Under the pieces are notes generated by a model. It saw only the letters and a list, made by a program, of their open reading frames with translations, did not search any database and had not been told where the DNA came from. 20,386 nucleotides of DNA, from assembly GCA_020024235.1 (NCBI GenBank), contig JAHHUA010000014.1, forward strand, positions 1-20,386. The letters are read 5' to 3'. This stretch comes from Oscillospiraceae bacterium (lineage in GTDB: Bacteria > Bacillota > Clostridia > Oscillospirales > Ruminococcaceae). Positions within the stretch are counted from its first letter, which is position 1. Every line of letters begins with the position of its first letter. The position numbers and the translations under genes were made by a program. Shown here piece after piece: positions 1 to 7,060 of this stretch.

Positions 1-695
1 AAACAATTGAGGATCAAGACCGTCCAGATGGATTTGTTCTAATAGATGATACTGTTTTTGTATTGGAGCATTTTCAGATTTCTATTTATACCAATAAAAA
101 ACATCAAGATTTATATCAAAAAGCTATGGGATCAAAAGAAAAATTTTTCTTAAAAAATCCTAATGAAACAGAAAAAACAGAAGAACTCAAACCACAAGTA
201 GAAAATCTTTTAGAAAGTTTTAAATATGGTTTAAAGAATCATTTGTCAAGCTATGCTACATATCTAAGTGAGGCACAAAAGAAATATCCAAATAAAAAAT
301 GCGTATTCATTTTAGTTATTGAAGATAATAGTCAAGATATTCTTATTGAAGAAATCAATGAACACAAAATCCTATCTATCTTGCATATAAAAGAATTTGT
401 AGAAGAAATTTTATACTATCCACAAATTGATGGAGTAATTTCATACAATACATGTCCAATAGGAGATTTTCTTGTAGCAGAGGATTCAGAATATTTATAC
501 AGACAGAAAATTAATGGTAATTTGGTTTCTTCTGATACATATTTGCTTTCATATTTATTAAATATCATTATTTCCAACCCAAACCTATTGTCAAAGGATG
601 AAAAAGAATGTTTGAAATGTAAAATTGAAAGACTGATACGTCCTAAAGAAAGAGCCGTTTTTAAGGATGAGGTACATGTTGAAAAAAATCTATAA
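1..695 (+). CDS. Hypothetical protein, 5'-truncated by the window edge
   Basis: The reading frame is open from position 3 to the TAA at 693-695, so the real start lies upstream; a TTG at 63 is in frame but has no convincing ribosome site. The visible part is about 230 residues, soluble, rich in Lys, Glu and Ile, with no signal peptide or membrane segment. Near the window start the protein reads RPDGFVLIDDTVFVLEHFQI, which has the alternating hydrophobic look of a nuclease-like beta core, but the lysine expected of a PD-(D/E)XK site is absent where I would look for it. Two cysteines near the C-terminus (CLKC) are too few for a zinc finger. I do not recognise the family. Its position upstream of an integrase module suggests element cargo. 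Confidence 0.75.
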   Translation, partial: TIEDQDRPDGFVLIDDTVFVLEHFQISIYTNKKHQDLYQKAMGSKEKFFLKNPNETEKTEELKPQVENLLESFKYGLKNHLSSYATYLSEAQKKYPNKKCVFILVIEDNSQDILIEEINEHKILSILHIKEFVEEILYYPQIDGVISYNTCPIGDFLVAEDSEYLYRQKINGNLVSSDTYLLSYLLNIIISNPNLLSKDEKECLKCKIERLIRPKERAVFKDEVHVEKNL

Positions 696-701
696 TATCT
701 C

Positions 702-730
702 TTGACTTTCTACAGTTTCTCTGCTATCTT
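702..730 (+). promoter_or_regulatory. Promoter of the XRE regulator gene
   Basis: A -35 box TTGACT at 702-707 and a -10 box TATCTT at 725-730 are separated by 17 bases. Transcription would start near 737, ahead of the AAGGAG ribosome site at 746-751. The -10 box is imperfect. Confidence 0.55.
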
Positions 731-748
731 ATACTTAACCCGTATAAG
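728..748. promoter_or_regulatory. Operator-like inverted repeat overlapping the XRE promoter
   Basis: CTTATAC at 728-734 and GTATAAG at 742-748 are perfect 7-base inverted repeats around TTAACCC. The dyad spans the end of the -10 box, the likely start point and the first bases of the ribosome site. A dyad placed there, directly before an XRE gene, fits an autorepression operator. Binding is inferred, not shown. Confidence 0.55.
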
Positions 749-759
749 GAGTAATAATT

Positions 760-1119
760 ATGAACAAAATAGGTAGACGCTTACGTGCATTACGAGAAAG
801 TGTTGCTTTTTCACAGGAAAAATTGGCTGCCACTCTTGGTACAACACAATCCAGCTTGAACCGTTATGAAAACGGACAATCTACTCCTCCTGTTGAATTA
901 TTCCGTAAATATGCAGATTATTTTGATGTTTCTATGGACTACATTTTTGCTCGCTGCGATGACCCTCATGGAAAGGTGTATGAAAACAAAGCTCCTCTTC
1001 CAACCAATAACCCGGAACTTGCAAGTTTTATTGAAATGTGTTTTGATCCAGGCTCTCCAATGAACGAAAAACTAAAGAAAACACTGACACAAATGCTCAA
1101 TGAATCTCAAAATAAGTAA
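760..1119 (+). CDS. XRE-family HTH transcriptional regulator of the mobile element
   Basis: A 119-residue protein. Residues 5-60 form a Cro/C1-type helix-turn-helix (SQEKLAATLGTTQSSLNRYE, then NGQSTPP), and the following segment (ELFRKYADYFDVSMDYIFAR) matches the usual end of the domain. The C-terminal half has no domain I recognise. The ATG at 760 follows an AAGGAG site by 8 bases. The recombinase gene starts 30 bases after the stop, so the two are probably cotranscribed, and the regulator likely controls integrase expression. The inverted repeat on its own promoter suggests it is self-regulated. Confidence 0.9.
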   Translation: MNKIGRRLRALRESVAFSQEKLAATLGTTQSSLNRYENGQSTPPVELFRKYADYFDVSMDYIFARCDDPHGKVYENKAPLPTNNPELASFIEMCFDPGSPMNEKLKKTLTQMLNESQNK

Positions 1120-1149
1120 AATAATATATCTTGCGAAAGGAGGATGTCT

Positions 1150-2649
1150 ATGACTGCTGTAATCTATGCTCGATATTCCTCAGATAACCAACGGGAAGAA
1201 TCCATTGAAGGACAAATCCGCGAATGTACAGCATTTGCTGAAAAAAACGGAATTACAATTCTCAAACACTATATAGACCGAGCATTTTCTGCCAAGACAG
1301 ATAATCGTCCTGAATTTCAAAACATGATAAGGGACAGTGGTAAGCATTTATTTGATACTGTTATTGTTTGGAAATTGGATAGGTTTGCCCGAAATCGCTA
1401 TGATAGTGCAAGATACAAAACAACTCTCAAAAAGAATGGTGTAAGGGTGGTATCAGCCACAGAAATTATTTCTGACGGAGCTGAAGGAATACTGCTTGAG
1501 TCCTTATTGGAAGGTATGGCGGAATACTATTATGCTGATCTATCAGAAAAGGTTATTCGTGGCATGACAGAAAATGCCTTAAAATGCAAATATAACGGAG
1601 GCTCTTTGCCAATAGGGTATATAGTAGACAAAGAGCAGCATTTTCAGATTGACCCTTTAAAATCCCCTTTCATTTTAGAAGCTTATAAAAAATATGCAGA
1701 TGGCTGTACCATGACCCAGATTCGTGATTGGTTAAATGAAACAGGTATAAAAAACGCAAGAAATCAACCGTTCAATTATAATAATGTCCAACTGATTTTA
1801 AAGAATAGACGCTATACAGGTGAATATATATACCGTGATGTAGTTATTCCCGATGGTATTCCAGCTATCGTTCCAAAAGATTTATTTGACCGTGTGCAGG
1901 AAAAAATGGCTAAAAATAAAAAAGCTCCTGCTCGTCATAAAGCAGAAGATGACTATCTCTTAACAACAAAACTGTTTTGTGGCTATTGTGGAGCATATTT
2001 GTGTGGTGAAAGTGGTACAAGCCGTACAGGAGAAGTACACCATTACTACAAATGTGTAACTGTCAAGAAACACCGTGGAAACTGCCACAAGCGTACTGAA
2101 AAAAAAGACTGGCTCGAAGATTTAGTCGTAGAACAAACCATGAAGATGGTGATGGATGATAAAGTCATTGAAGCAATTGTTTCAATGCTTTTGGATTTAC
2201 AAAACAAAGAAAGCTCTAATCTACCTTTATATGAACATCAACTGCGAGAAACCGAAAATGGGATAGAAAACTTACTAAATGCAATCCAACAAGGTATTTT
2301 TACAAAATCCACTAAAACTCGTTTGGATGAACTTGAAAAAATAAAACAAGAATTAGAGATTAACATTTCCTGCGAAAGATTAGCTAAACCTAAACTTACC
2401 AAAGAACAAATGACTTTTTGGCTACATCGTTTTCGCAAATTAGATGTAAATAAAAAATCTCATAGAAAAATGCTGATTGATACATTTATAAATGCTATTT
2501 TTCTATATGATGACAAAATATTGCTTACATTTAATTTCAAGGATGGAACAAAAACAATCACTTTTAACGATGTAAAAACTGCCATTGATAGCGAATACTA
2601 CGGTTCGGATTTAAAATGCTTTGCTGCACCAAAGCGAGTGTCCCTATAG
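1150..2649 (+). CDS. Large serine recombinase (integrase/excisionase)
   Basis: This enzyme cuts and rejoins DNA at element attachment sites through a phosphoserine link. An AAAGGAGG site ends at 1143; ATG 1144 has no spacing from it, whereas ATG 1150 has 6 bases, so I start at 1150 (499 residues). With that start the motif YARYSS puts the nucleophile at Ser10, the position seen in resolvases. Order: resolvase catalytic domain about 1-150 (VWKLDRFARNRYDSA conserved), recombinase domain about 165-265, zinc ribbon about 275-325 (CGYC, later CVTVKKHRGNC), charged coiled coil about 365-405, then a C-terminal domain. The length suits the large serine integrases of clostridial elements. The final codons run into the terminator stem. 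No disrupting frameshift or missing catalytic residue is seen. Confidence 0.93.
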   Translation: MTAVIYARYSSDNQREESIEGQIRECTAFAEKNGITILKHYIDRAFSAKTDNRPEFQNMIRDSGKHLFDTVIVWKLDRFARNRYDSARYKTTLKKNGVRVVSATEIISDGAEGILLESLLEGMAEYYYADLSEKVIRGMTENALKCKYNGGSLPIGYIVDKEQHFQIDPLKSPFILEAYKKYADGCTMTQIRDWLNETGIKNARNQPFNYNNVQLILKNRRYTGEYIYRDVVIPDGIPAIVPKDLFDRVQEKMAKNKKAPARHKAEDDYLLTTKLFCGYCGAYLCGESGTSRTGEVHHYYKCVTVKKHRGNCHKRTEKKDWLEDLVVEQTMKMVMDDKVIEAIVSMLLDLQNKESSNLPLYEHQLRETENGIENLLNAIQQGIFTKSTKTRLDELEKIKQELEINISCERLAKPKLTKEQMTFWLHRFRKLDVNKKSHRKMLIDTFINAIFLYDDKILLTFNFKDGTKTITFNDVKTAIDSEYYGSDLKCFAAPKRVSL

Positions 2650-2686
2650 AATTTGAGAAAATCCTATAGGGACACTCTGTTTTTTT
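2636..2686 (+). terminator. Intrinsic terminator of the recombinase gene
   Basis: A perfect 14-base stem, GAGTGTCCCTATAG at 2636-2649 and its complement at 2664-2677, encloses a 14-base loop and is followed by a T-run at 2680-2686. The left arm includes the last codons and the TAG stop of the recombinase. Confidence 0.88.
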
Positions 2687-2795
2687 ATTCTCAAAACTTA
2701 GCTTGCAATTTCTGCTGGGGAGTAGCTGACGGACAATACCGGAAAGGCAGTGTTTGTCAACTACACTCCATTTAAAATCCGCCGGCTGAAAACAA
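2687..2795. other. Intergenic stretch between element terminator and tRNA-Leu terminator
   Basis: I see no gene here. A frame is open through it on the minus strand, but it is a by-product of the adjacent tRNA and lacks a ribosome site. If the element boundary is not at the recombinase terminator, it lies in this stretch. Confidence 0.4.
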
Positions 2796-2841
2796 CAAAA
2801 AAGAGTGTTCTTACAGCTTTTCAAATGCTGTAAGAACACTC
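2796..2841 (-). terminator. Intrinsic terminator of tRNA-Leu
   Basis: A perfect 15-base stem (GAGTGTTCTTACAGC at 2803-2817, complement at 2827-2841) with a 9-base loop. On the minus strand it is followed by a T-run (A-run on the plus strand, 2796-2802), 4 bases beyond the CCA end of the tRNA. Confidence 0.9.
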
Positions 2842-2845
2842 GCCA

Positions 2846-2931
2846 TGGTGCGGGTAACAGGACTTGAACCTGCACAGCCTTGCGGCCATTAGAACCTGAA
2901 TCTAACGCGTCTGCCATTCCGCCATACCCGC
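2846..2931 (-). tRNA. tRNA-Leu (anticodon CAG)
   Basis: Read on the minus strand, the 86-base sequence begins GCGGGTATGGCGGAATGGCA and ends in an encoded CCA (2846-2848). The acceptor stem GCGGGTA pairs with TACCCGC. The anticodon stem TTAGA/TCTAA holds the loop TTCAGGT, giving anticodon CAG (plus-strand 2896-2898), which reads CUG. The long variable arm marks a class II tRNA, and the T-loop TTCAAGT is canonical. It has its own promoter upstream and terminator downstream, and is intact despite lying next to an integrated element. Confidence 0.97.
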
Positions 2932-2933
2932 AT

Positions 2934-2975
2934 AAAAATGGTGTATAACCAATTACTTTAAGATTATACACCATT
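2934..2975 (-). terminator. Intrinsic terminator of the 3D-domain protein gene
   Basis: A perfect 12-base stem (AATGGTGTATAA at 2937-2948, complement at 2964-2975) with a 15-base loop is followed on the minus strand by a T-run (plus-strand A-run 2934-2938). It lies 18 bases past the stop of the minus-strand gene. Its first arm also contains the -10 box of the tRNA-Leu promoter. Confidence 0.75.
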
Positions 2976-2991
2976 ATATAAAATTAGTCAA
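2963..2991 (-). promoter_or_regulatory. Promoter of tRNA-Leu
   Basis: On the minus strand, TTGACT (2986-2991), a 17-base spacer and TATAAT (2963-2968) form a near-consensus sigma-A promoter. It would start transcription near 2955, about 25 bases before the tRNA 5' end. The -35 box sits 3 bases past the stop codon of the upstream gene. Confidence 0.8.
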
Positions 2992-2993
2992 GT

Positions 2994-4022
2994 CTAATTT
3001 AAAATATAAATATTAACCATCCTTCTGCCGTTTAAGCAGCTTTCAGCATAGGTTTCATAAAAGAGATCCACATCTATAATATCCTGCATAAGACCTGTGC
3101 CGGTGTCAGCAGCAATAGCATAGCCATAAACAAAGCTGTTGTCAGGAGAGGTAATATACATATGGGTACCATATGGGATTTTATTTGGATTTGTGGCAAC
3201 ATAACCATAAAAAAGTCTCATACCGCTGGCACCCCTTGCTTTTGGACCTGAACTGTAACCTGTAGCAACTTGGTTGGTTAAAACATATTTATATGAAGTG
3301 GGCACACCGTTTGAATCCAGGGAATATCCTAAATCCAAATCGGAAATGGGGGCACTGGTTTTTCCTACAAGAATAACAGTGTCAGTGGGTTTAACAAGAA
3401 TATCCTCTTCAATAAGGTTTTTTTCCACAACTTTGCCGTTAACGGTTTTTACTTCATAAACGGATTGCAAAGAACCTTTTGAGCCGTAATTTAGAGTTTT
3501 GCTGGTTCCGTTTTTTAAAAGACTGCTTTCCTTGTAAACAATGGGACTTTTAATTTCCGAGATTTCCTTAACTTCTGTTGTAATAAGTCTTGCTACTGAA
3601 ATATGGTCATTTTCAGATACTTCTTTTTCCAAAGGGAGATTTACCACATCACCGTCATTAAGTTCAATACCCTGGGAATAAAGAATGTCAGCTACAGTTG
3701 CACCTCTTGTCATAGTGGTTATTTTTTTGCCGTCAACCTCGATTGAAACGGGAAATTCCTGTATTAATACAGGTGAAGGCAAATCCGCAGATGTTTTTAA
3801 AGCAAAGTTGTTTATTTTAAAATTTTCATCTTCGGTGGTGTAGTCAGCGGTAAAAAATTCTCCTTTTAAAAGTTCATCACTTTCCAATACCTCTGGTGAA
3901 GCATTGTCATTTTCCGCAGCAAAAACGGTATAAAATCCGAAAGCTGCAACTAAAGCAAAAGCAGTAAGCAGAATTTCTACCTTCTTTAGTTTTTTAAAAG
4001 AGTTTTTAATATCAAATTTCAT
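2994..4022 (-). CDS. Secreted DUF348/G5/3D-domain cell-wall protein (YabE/YocH-like)
   Basis: A likely peptidoglycan-cleaving or cell-wall-associated enzyme. A GGAGG site 7 bases before the ATG at 4022 fixes the start (342 residues). Order: a basic N-terminus and one hydrophobic segment about 15-35 (signal peptide or anchor), an acidic stretch, one DUF348 repeat about 88-146, a G5 domain about 147-220, then a C-terminal 3D domain about 250-342. The three aspartates that name the 3D fold appear as AADTG (Asp306) and IDVDLF (Asp317, Asp319). 3D domains resemble the MltA lytic-transglycosylase core, as in YabE, YocH and the resuscitation-factor-like proteins of Firmicutes. The gene has its own promoter and terminator. 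It lies downstream of ypeB, so a role in spore outgrowth or wall turnover is plausible but inferred. Confidence 0.88.
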   Translation of the reverse strand: MKFDIKNSFKKLKKVEILLTAFALVAAFGFYTVFAAENDNASPEVLESDELLKGEFFTADYTTEDENFKINNFALKTSADLPSPVLIQEFPVSIEVDGKKITTMTRGATVADILYSQGIELNDGDVVNLPLEKEVSENDHISVARLITTEVKEISEIKSPIVYKESSLLKNGTSKTLNYGSKGSLQSVYEVKTVNGKVVEKNLIEEDILVKPTDTVILVGKTSAPISDLDLGYSLDSNGVPTSYKYVLTNQVATGYSSGPKARGASGMRLFYGYVATNPNKIPYGTHMYITSPDNSFVYGYAIAADTGTGLMQDIIDVDLFYETYAESCLNGRRMVNIYILN

Positions 4023-4357
4023 AAAATATCCTCCGATACAGTAAACAAATTGCATTGGTATGCTATTTCTGTTATTATTATTGTACGGCTGATAGATATT
4101 ATATACAGATAGAATAATATGTCAAACAAAAAAATGTTACTAATTTATTCCAAAATAACGGTTTTTAAGATAATATTTTGCTTATTATTAGACAGATACA
4201 AGAAAAATATCTAAGATACAAAATAAAAAATATATAAAATAAACAAAATTATAACAGAAATAAAATCACGGATAAACAAACAGAAAAAGCAGATTATTGC
4301 CTGACTATATTGTCTATATTGCACAAAAAACAGAATTATTTACAAATGCCCTATTGA
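4023..4357. other. AT-rich intergenic region between ypeB and the 3D protein gene
   Basis: This stretch holds the promoter of the 3D protein gene (4098-4125). The rest is extremely A+T-rich with short repeated words such as CAATATAG on the minus strand. I see no gene, RNA or convincing terminator for ypeB. Confidence 0.6.
4098..4125 (-). promoter_or_regulatory. Promoter of the 3D-domain protein gene
   Basis: On the minus strand, consensus TTGACA (4120-4125), a 16-base spacer and consensus TATAAT (4098-4103). The predicted start leaves a leader of about 70 bases before the ATG at 4022. Confidence 0.75.
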
Positions 4358-5716
4358 TTATACGGTAAGAACACCGTTTTCTGTATTTATTAAAATGAGA
4401 ATTTGTTCTTCAGCAGCGTTTTTTTCGTTTATATATACCAAAACAGTTTGTCCGTTTTCTGATTTTGTTTTAAATTCATAAGCGGGAATTTCATTTTTGC
4501 CTGCTGTTGGAATTACCGCTCTTTTTACACTTATAATTTTAAGTTTGGGACTAATGCTTTCAGCGGCTTTTTCTTTGGTAATAAGGGGATTTTGTATGGT
4601 TCTTTCTTTGTGGTTCATAATATAGCCCCTGGAATCAAAACCTGTAATTTCTCCTGTTTCCATATTTACACTTACTTTTATTAAATCGGTATAATATAGT
4701 ATACCTTCTTTGCTGTAAGCAAAATTTATGGTGCAGATATTATTTTTGGTTTCATAGTAATTGTGCTCCATAGAAGTTATACCCATGGCTTTAAGATATT
4801 TTTTAGCAGCTTCTATGGCGGATTTAACCGAAATTTTAACCTCAGCAGGATTGCTGTCTTTTAACATATATGCAATATAACCGCCGTTTTCCGTAATGGC
4901 AACAGAGCTGTTTTCGCCTTTGAAACAATAAGAGGGCATATGGGATTTTTCCATCTGAGTAAATTCAATATTGTCAGTGGAAGTTTCCAAAGCCTGAGAG
5001 GCAATATACAATGCCTGTTCCTGAGTGATTTTTGGTTTGTCTTTGGTAAGTTCGGGGTTTCTGTTTAAAATATGGTCGGAAAAAGGACCGTCATAAATAA
5101 GGGAAGGATAGTTTACAAAACCTTTTTCCATATCCCGCACTTGATTAGAAAGACCATTTTCATCGGTTTCGTCAGGTGAGGGGGCTTTATCTTTGTTTAT
5201 CGCAGAAAGTTCTTTCATAGTAAGATTGCCGGCGGCAATATCCTGTCCCAATTTATAAATTCCACCTTGTAAATTTTCTGCGTGGTTTTTTAGCTTAGTT
5301 ACATTTTCATATTCATCATCGGATATATTTTCTCCGTATTCCAGTTTTTTGGCTAATGAAGCTGTATAATTACCCGCCTGAGATAAAAACTTGTTTATGG
5401 AAGTCAAGTCCATTTCCCCTGTGGGAATGGTACTTAAAGCGGTTTTGGCTGCAGAGGTATCCCGGCTTAAATTTGCAGCTAAAAGCTGCATTTGTCCGGC
5501 TGTACCAACATACTGAACCTTTTCCAAGGTTTCGGCGATATTTGTCATATAGCCTGAAAGCTGATTTACACTGCGGACATAGGTAGTTTCCAGCGTTCGC
5601 TGACCTATATTCGCCCTTTTGTTTTCAAAATAAATCATGGTTCCCAAAAAAATTGTAATTGCTGCTAAAATTGCAATACATACTATATACGGAACCTTTG
5701 AGTTTTCTTTTTCCAT
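4358..5716 (-). CDS. ypeB: Germination protein YpeB
   Basis: YpeB stabilises and localises the cortex-lytic enzyme SleB at the spore inner membrane. The protein is 452 residues, close to the 450 of Bacillus YpeB. It has an N-terminal membrane segment at about 9-28, a helical N-terminal domain to about 200, the diagnostic MEKGFVNYPSLIYDGPFSDH segment, and then PepSY-type repeats to the C-terminus. An AAGGAG site precedes the ATG by 8 bases. In Bacillus, ypeB follows sleB in one operon; here the upstream neighbour is a divergent cysteine desulfurase gene and no SleB-type gene is in the window. I could not find a convincing forespore-sigma promoter in the 190-base divergent region. Confidence 0.9.
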   Translation of the reverse strand: MEKENSKVPYIVCIAILAAITIFLGTMIYFENKRANIGQRTLETTYVRSVNQLSGYMTNIAETLEKVQYVGTAGQMQLLAANLSRDTSAAKTALSTIPTGEMDLTSINKFLSQAGNYTASLAKKLEYGENISDDEYENVTKLKNHAENLQGGIYKLGQDIAAGNLTMKELSAINKDKAPSPDETDENGLSNQVRDMEKGFVNYPSLIYDGPFSDHILNRNPELTKDKPKITQEQALYIASQALETSTDNIEFTQMEKSHMPSYCFKGENSSVAITENGGYIAYMLKDSNPAEVKISVKSAIEAAKKYLKAMGITSMEHNYYETKNNICTINFAYSKEGILYYTDLIKVSVNMETGEITGFDSRGYIMNHKERTIQNPLITKEKAAESISPKLKIISVKRAVIPTAGKNEIPAYEFKTKSENGQTVLVYINEKNAAEEQILILINTENGVLTV

Positions 5717-5840
5717 TATAACATCTCCTTTTTGTCTGCTGATTTTTTAAAATATATGTCTGTTTTTCCTATAAGGATAGAACTATATGGTATTATTTTT
5801 GCCTTAAAAATAAAAAATATGTAAATATATTATCAATAAA

Positions 5841-5869
5841 TTGAAAGAAATAAAAAAATAGTTTATAAT
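5841..5869 (+). promoter_or_regulatory. Promoter of the nifS-thiI-fusion operon
   Basis: TTGAAA (5841-5846), a 17-base spacer and consensus TATAAT (5864-5869) lie 40 bases before the TTG start of the first gene. It looks like a vegetative sigma-A promoter. Confidence 0.75.
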
Positions 5870-5908
5870 ATAGCTTATGATTAATTAAAAAGTCAGGAGT
5901 ATTTAATT

Positions 5909-7048
5909 TTGAAAGAAATATATTTGGACAACAGTGCCACCACAAAAGTAAGTCAGGAAGCTGCCAAACTTGCTTATGAATTAATGACTGAAAATTATGG
6001 AAACCCTTCCTCGCTGCATGAAAAAGGATTGCAGGCACAGCTCTCTGTGGAAAAGGCGAGAAAGCAAATTGCAAACACATTAAACTGTGATGAAAATTGT
6101 ATTTTCTTTACTTCGGGAGGAACAGAGTCCAATAACACAGCTGTTTTAGGAGGAGCAGATGCGGCCAAAAGGCGTGGAAATAAAGTTGTAACCACCGCTT
6201 TTGAACATTCATCTGTTATGGAATCCTTTAAAGAGCTGGAAAAAAGGGGAATGGAAACAGTCTATGTCTTACCCGATAAAAAAGGAGAAATCTCTGCCAA
6301 GGCTTTGGCTGATGCCGTTGATGAAAACACTGTTCTGATAAGTTTTATGCTTATAAATAATGAAATAGGTACTCTGATACCTTTTGATGAAGCGGTAAAA
6401 GCTATCAGAAAAAAGAATCCGAAAGTTTTAATTCACTGTGATGCAGTACAGGCTTTCGGAAAAATACAAATTAATCTTAAAAAGACAGATATAGATTTAT
6501 TGTCTGTAAGTTCTCATAAAATTCACGGTCCAAAGGGTATGGGAGCTCTTTATATCAAAAAAGGAGTCAGAATAACGCCTCTTATTTACGGCGGAGAACA
6601 GCAGAAGAAAATTCGCCCCGGTACGGAAAGCACACCTTTAATCTGTGCTTTCGGTTTGGCGGCTGAAACTGCCATGAGAGAACTAAAATCCGGAGAAGAA
6701 CATCTGAAAGAGCTTTGCGCCTATTTTGACCGGGAAGTAAAAAAAAGACAGGGTATTGTAATAAACAGCCCTGAAAACGGCACTGTATATATAAGAAACA
6801 TTTCAGTGCCTGGTTACAGAAGTGAAATTATGCTTCATGGATTAGAGAACATGGGAGTTTATGTTTCCAGCGGTTCTGCCTGCGCAAAAGGGGAAAAAAG
6901 CCATGTTTTAAAATCCATGGGACTTAAAAATGATATAATTGACTCCGCTTTAAGAGTCAGCTTTTCAAAATACAGCACTATGGAAGAAGTGAAAGGCTTT
7001 TTTGAAGCTTTGGACAGCTGTATGAATAAAATAATAAAAGTAAAATAA
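5909..7048 (+). CDS. nifS: Cysteine desulfurase (NifS/IscS family)
   Basis: A PLP enzyme that takes sulfur from cysteine as a protein persulfide. It starts at a TTG 9 bases after an AGGAG site (379 residues). Visible family features: the N-terminal YLDNSATT, the PLP-stacking His100 in EHSS, the substrate-site Asp178/Gln181 region (HCDAVQAFGK), the PLP lysine Lys204 in SSHKIHGPKG, and the catalytic Cys325 in SSGSACAKG. The short active-site loop suggests a group II NifS-like enzyme. thiI begins 12 bases downstream, as in the nifZ-thiI pair of Bacillus, so its main partner is probably ThiI and its products 4-thiouridine in tRNA and perhaps the thiamine thiazole. Which desulfurase subtype it is cannot be settled by eye. 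Confidence 0.93.
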   Translation: MKEIYLDNSATTKVSQEAAKLAYELMTENYGNPSSLHEKGLQAQLSVEKARKQIANTLNCDENCIFFTSGGTESNNTAVLGGADAAKRRGNKVVTTAFEHSSVMESFKELEKRGMETVYVLPDKKGEISAKALADAVDENTVLISFMLINNEIGTLIPFDEAVKAIRKKNPKVLIHCDAVQAFGKIQINLKKTDIDLLSVSSHKIHGPKGMGALYIKKGVRITPLIYGGEQQKKIRPGTESTPLICAFGLAAETAMRELKSGEEHLKELCAYFDREVKKRQGIVINSPENGTVYIRNISVPGYRSEIMLHGLENMGVYVSSGSACAKGEKSHVLKSMGLKNDIIDSALRVSFSKYSTMEEVKGFFEALDSCMNKIIKVK

Positions 7049-7060
7049 TGGGAGAACAAT

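Larger units (their letters stand above)
1..2690 (+). mobile_element. Right end of an integrative element (serine-recombinase type)
   Basis: Three consecutive plus-strand genes (unrecognised cargo protein, XRE regulator, large serine recombinase) end at a strong terminator just before a host tRNA-Leu and conserved housekeeping genes. A large serine recombinase at the edge of a block of unfamiliar genes is the usual layout of the integrase end of a conjugative or mobilizable element or prophage. The left end lies outside the window. The right boundary is not resolved; I place it near the recombinase terminator, but it could lie anywhere from the last recombinase codons to about 2795. No att repeat can be confirmed because the other end is missing. 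Confidence 0.55.

Noticed and set aside
2564..2974. Minus-strand open frame of 136 codons across the tRNA-Leu region
   Set aside because: It is a translation of the tRNA and its flanks (the familiar GYGGMADALDSGSN pattern), has no ribosome site and overlaps two terminators.
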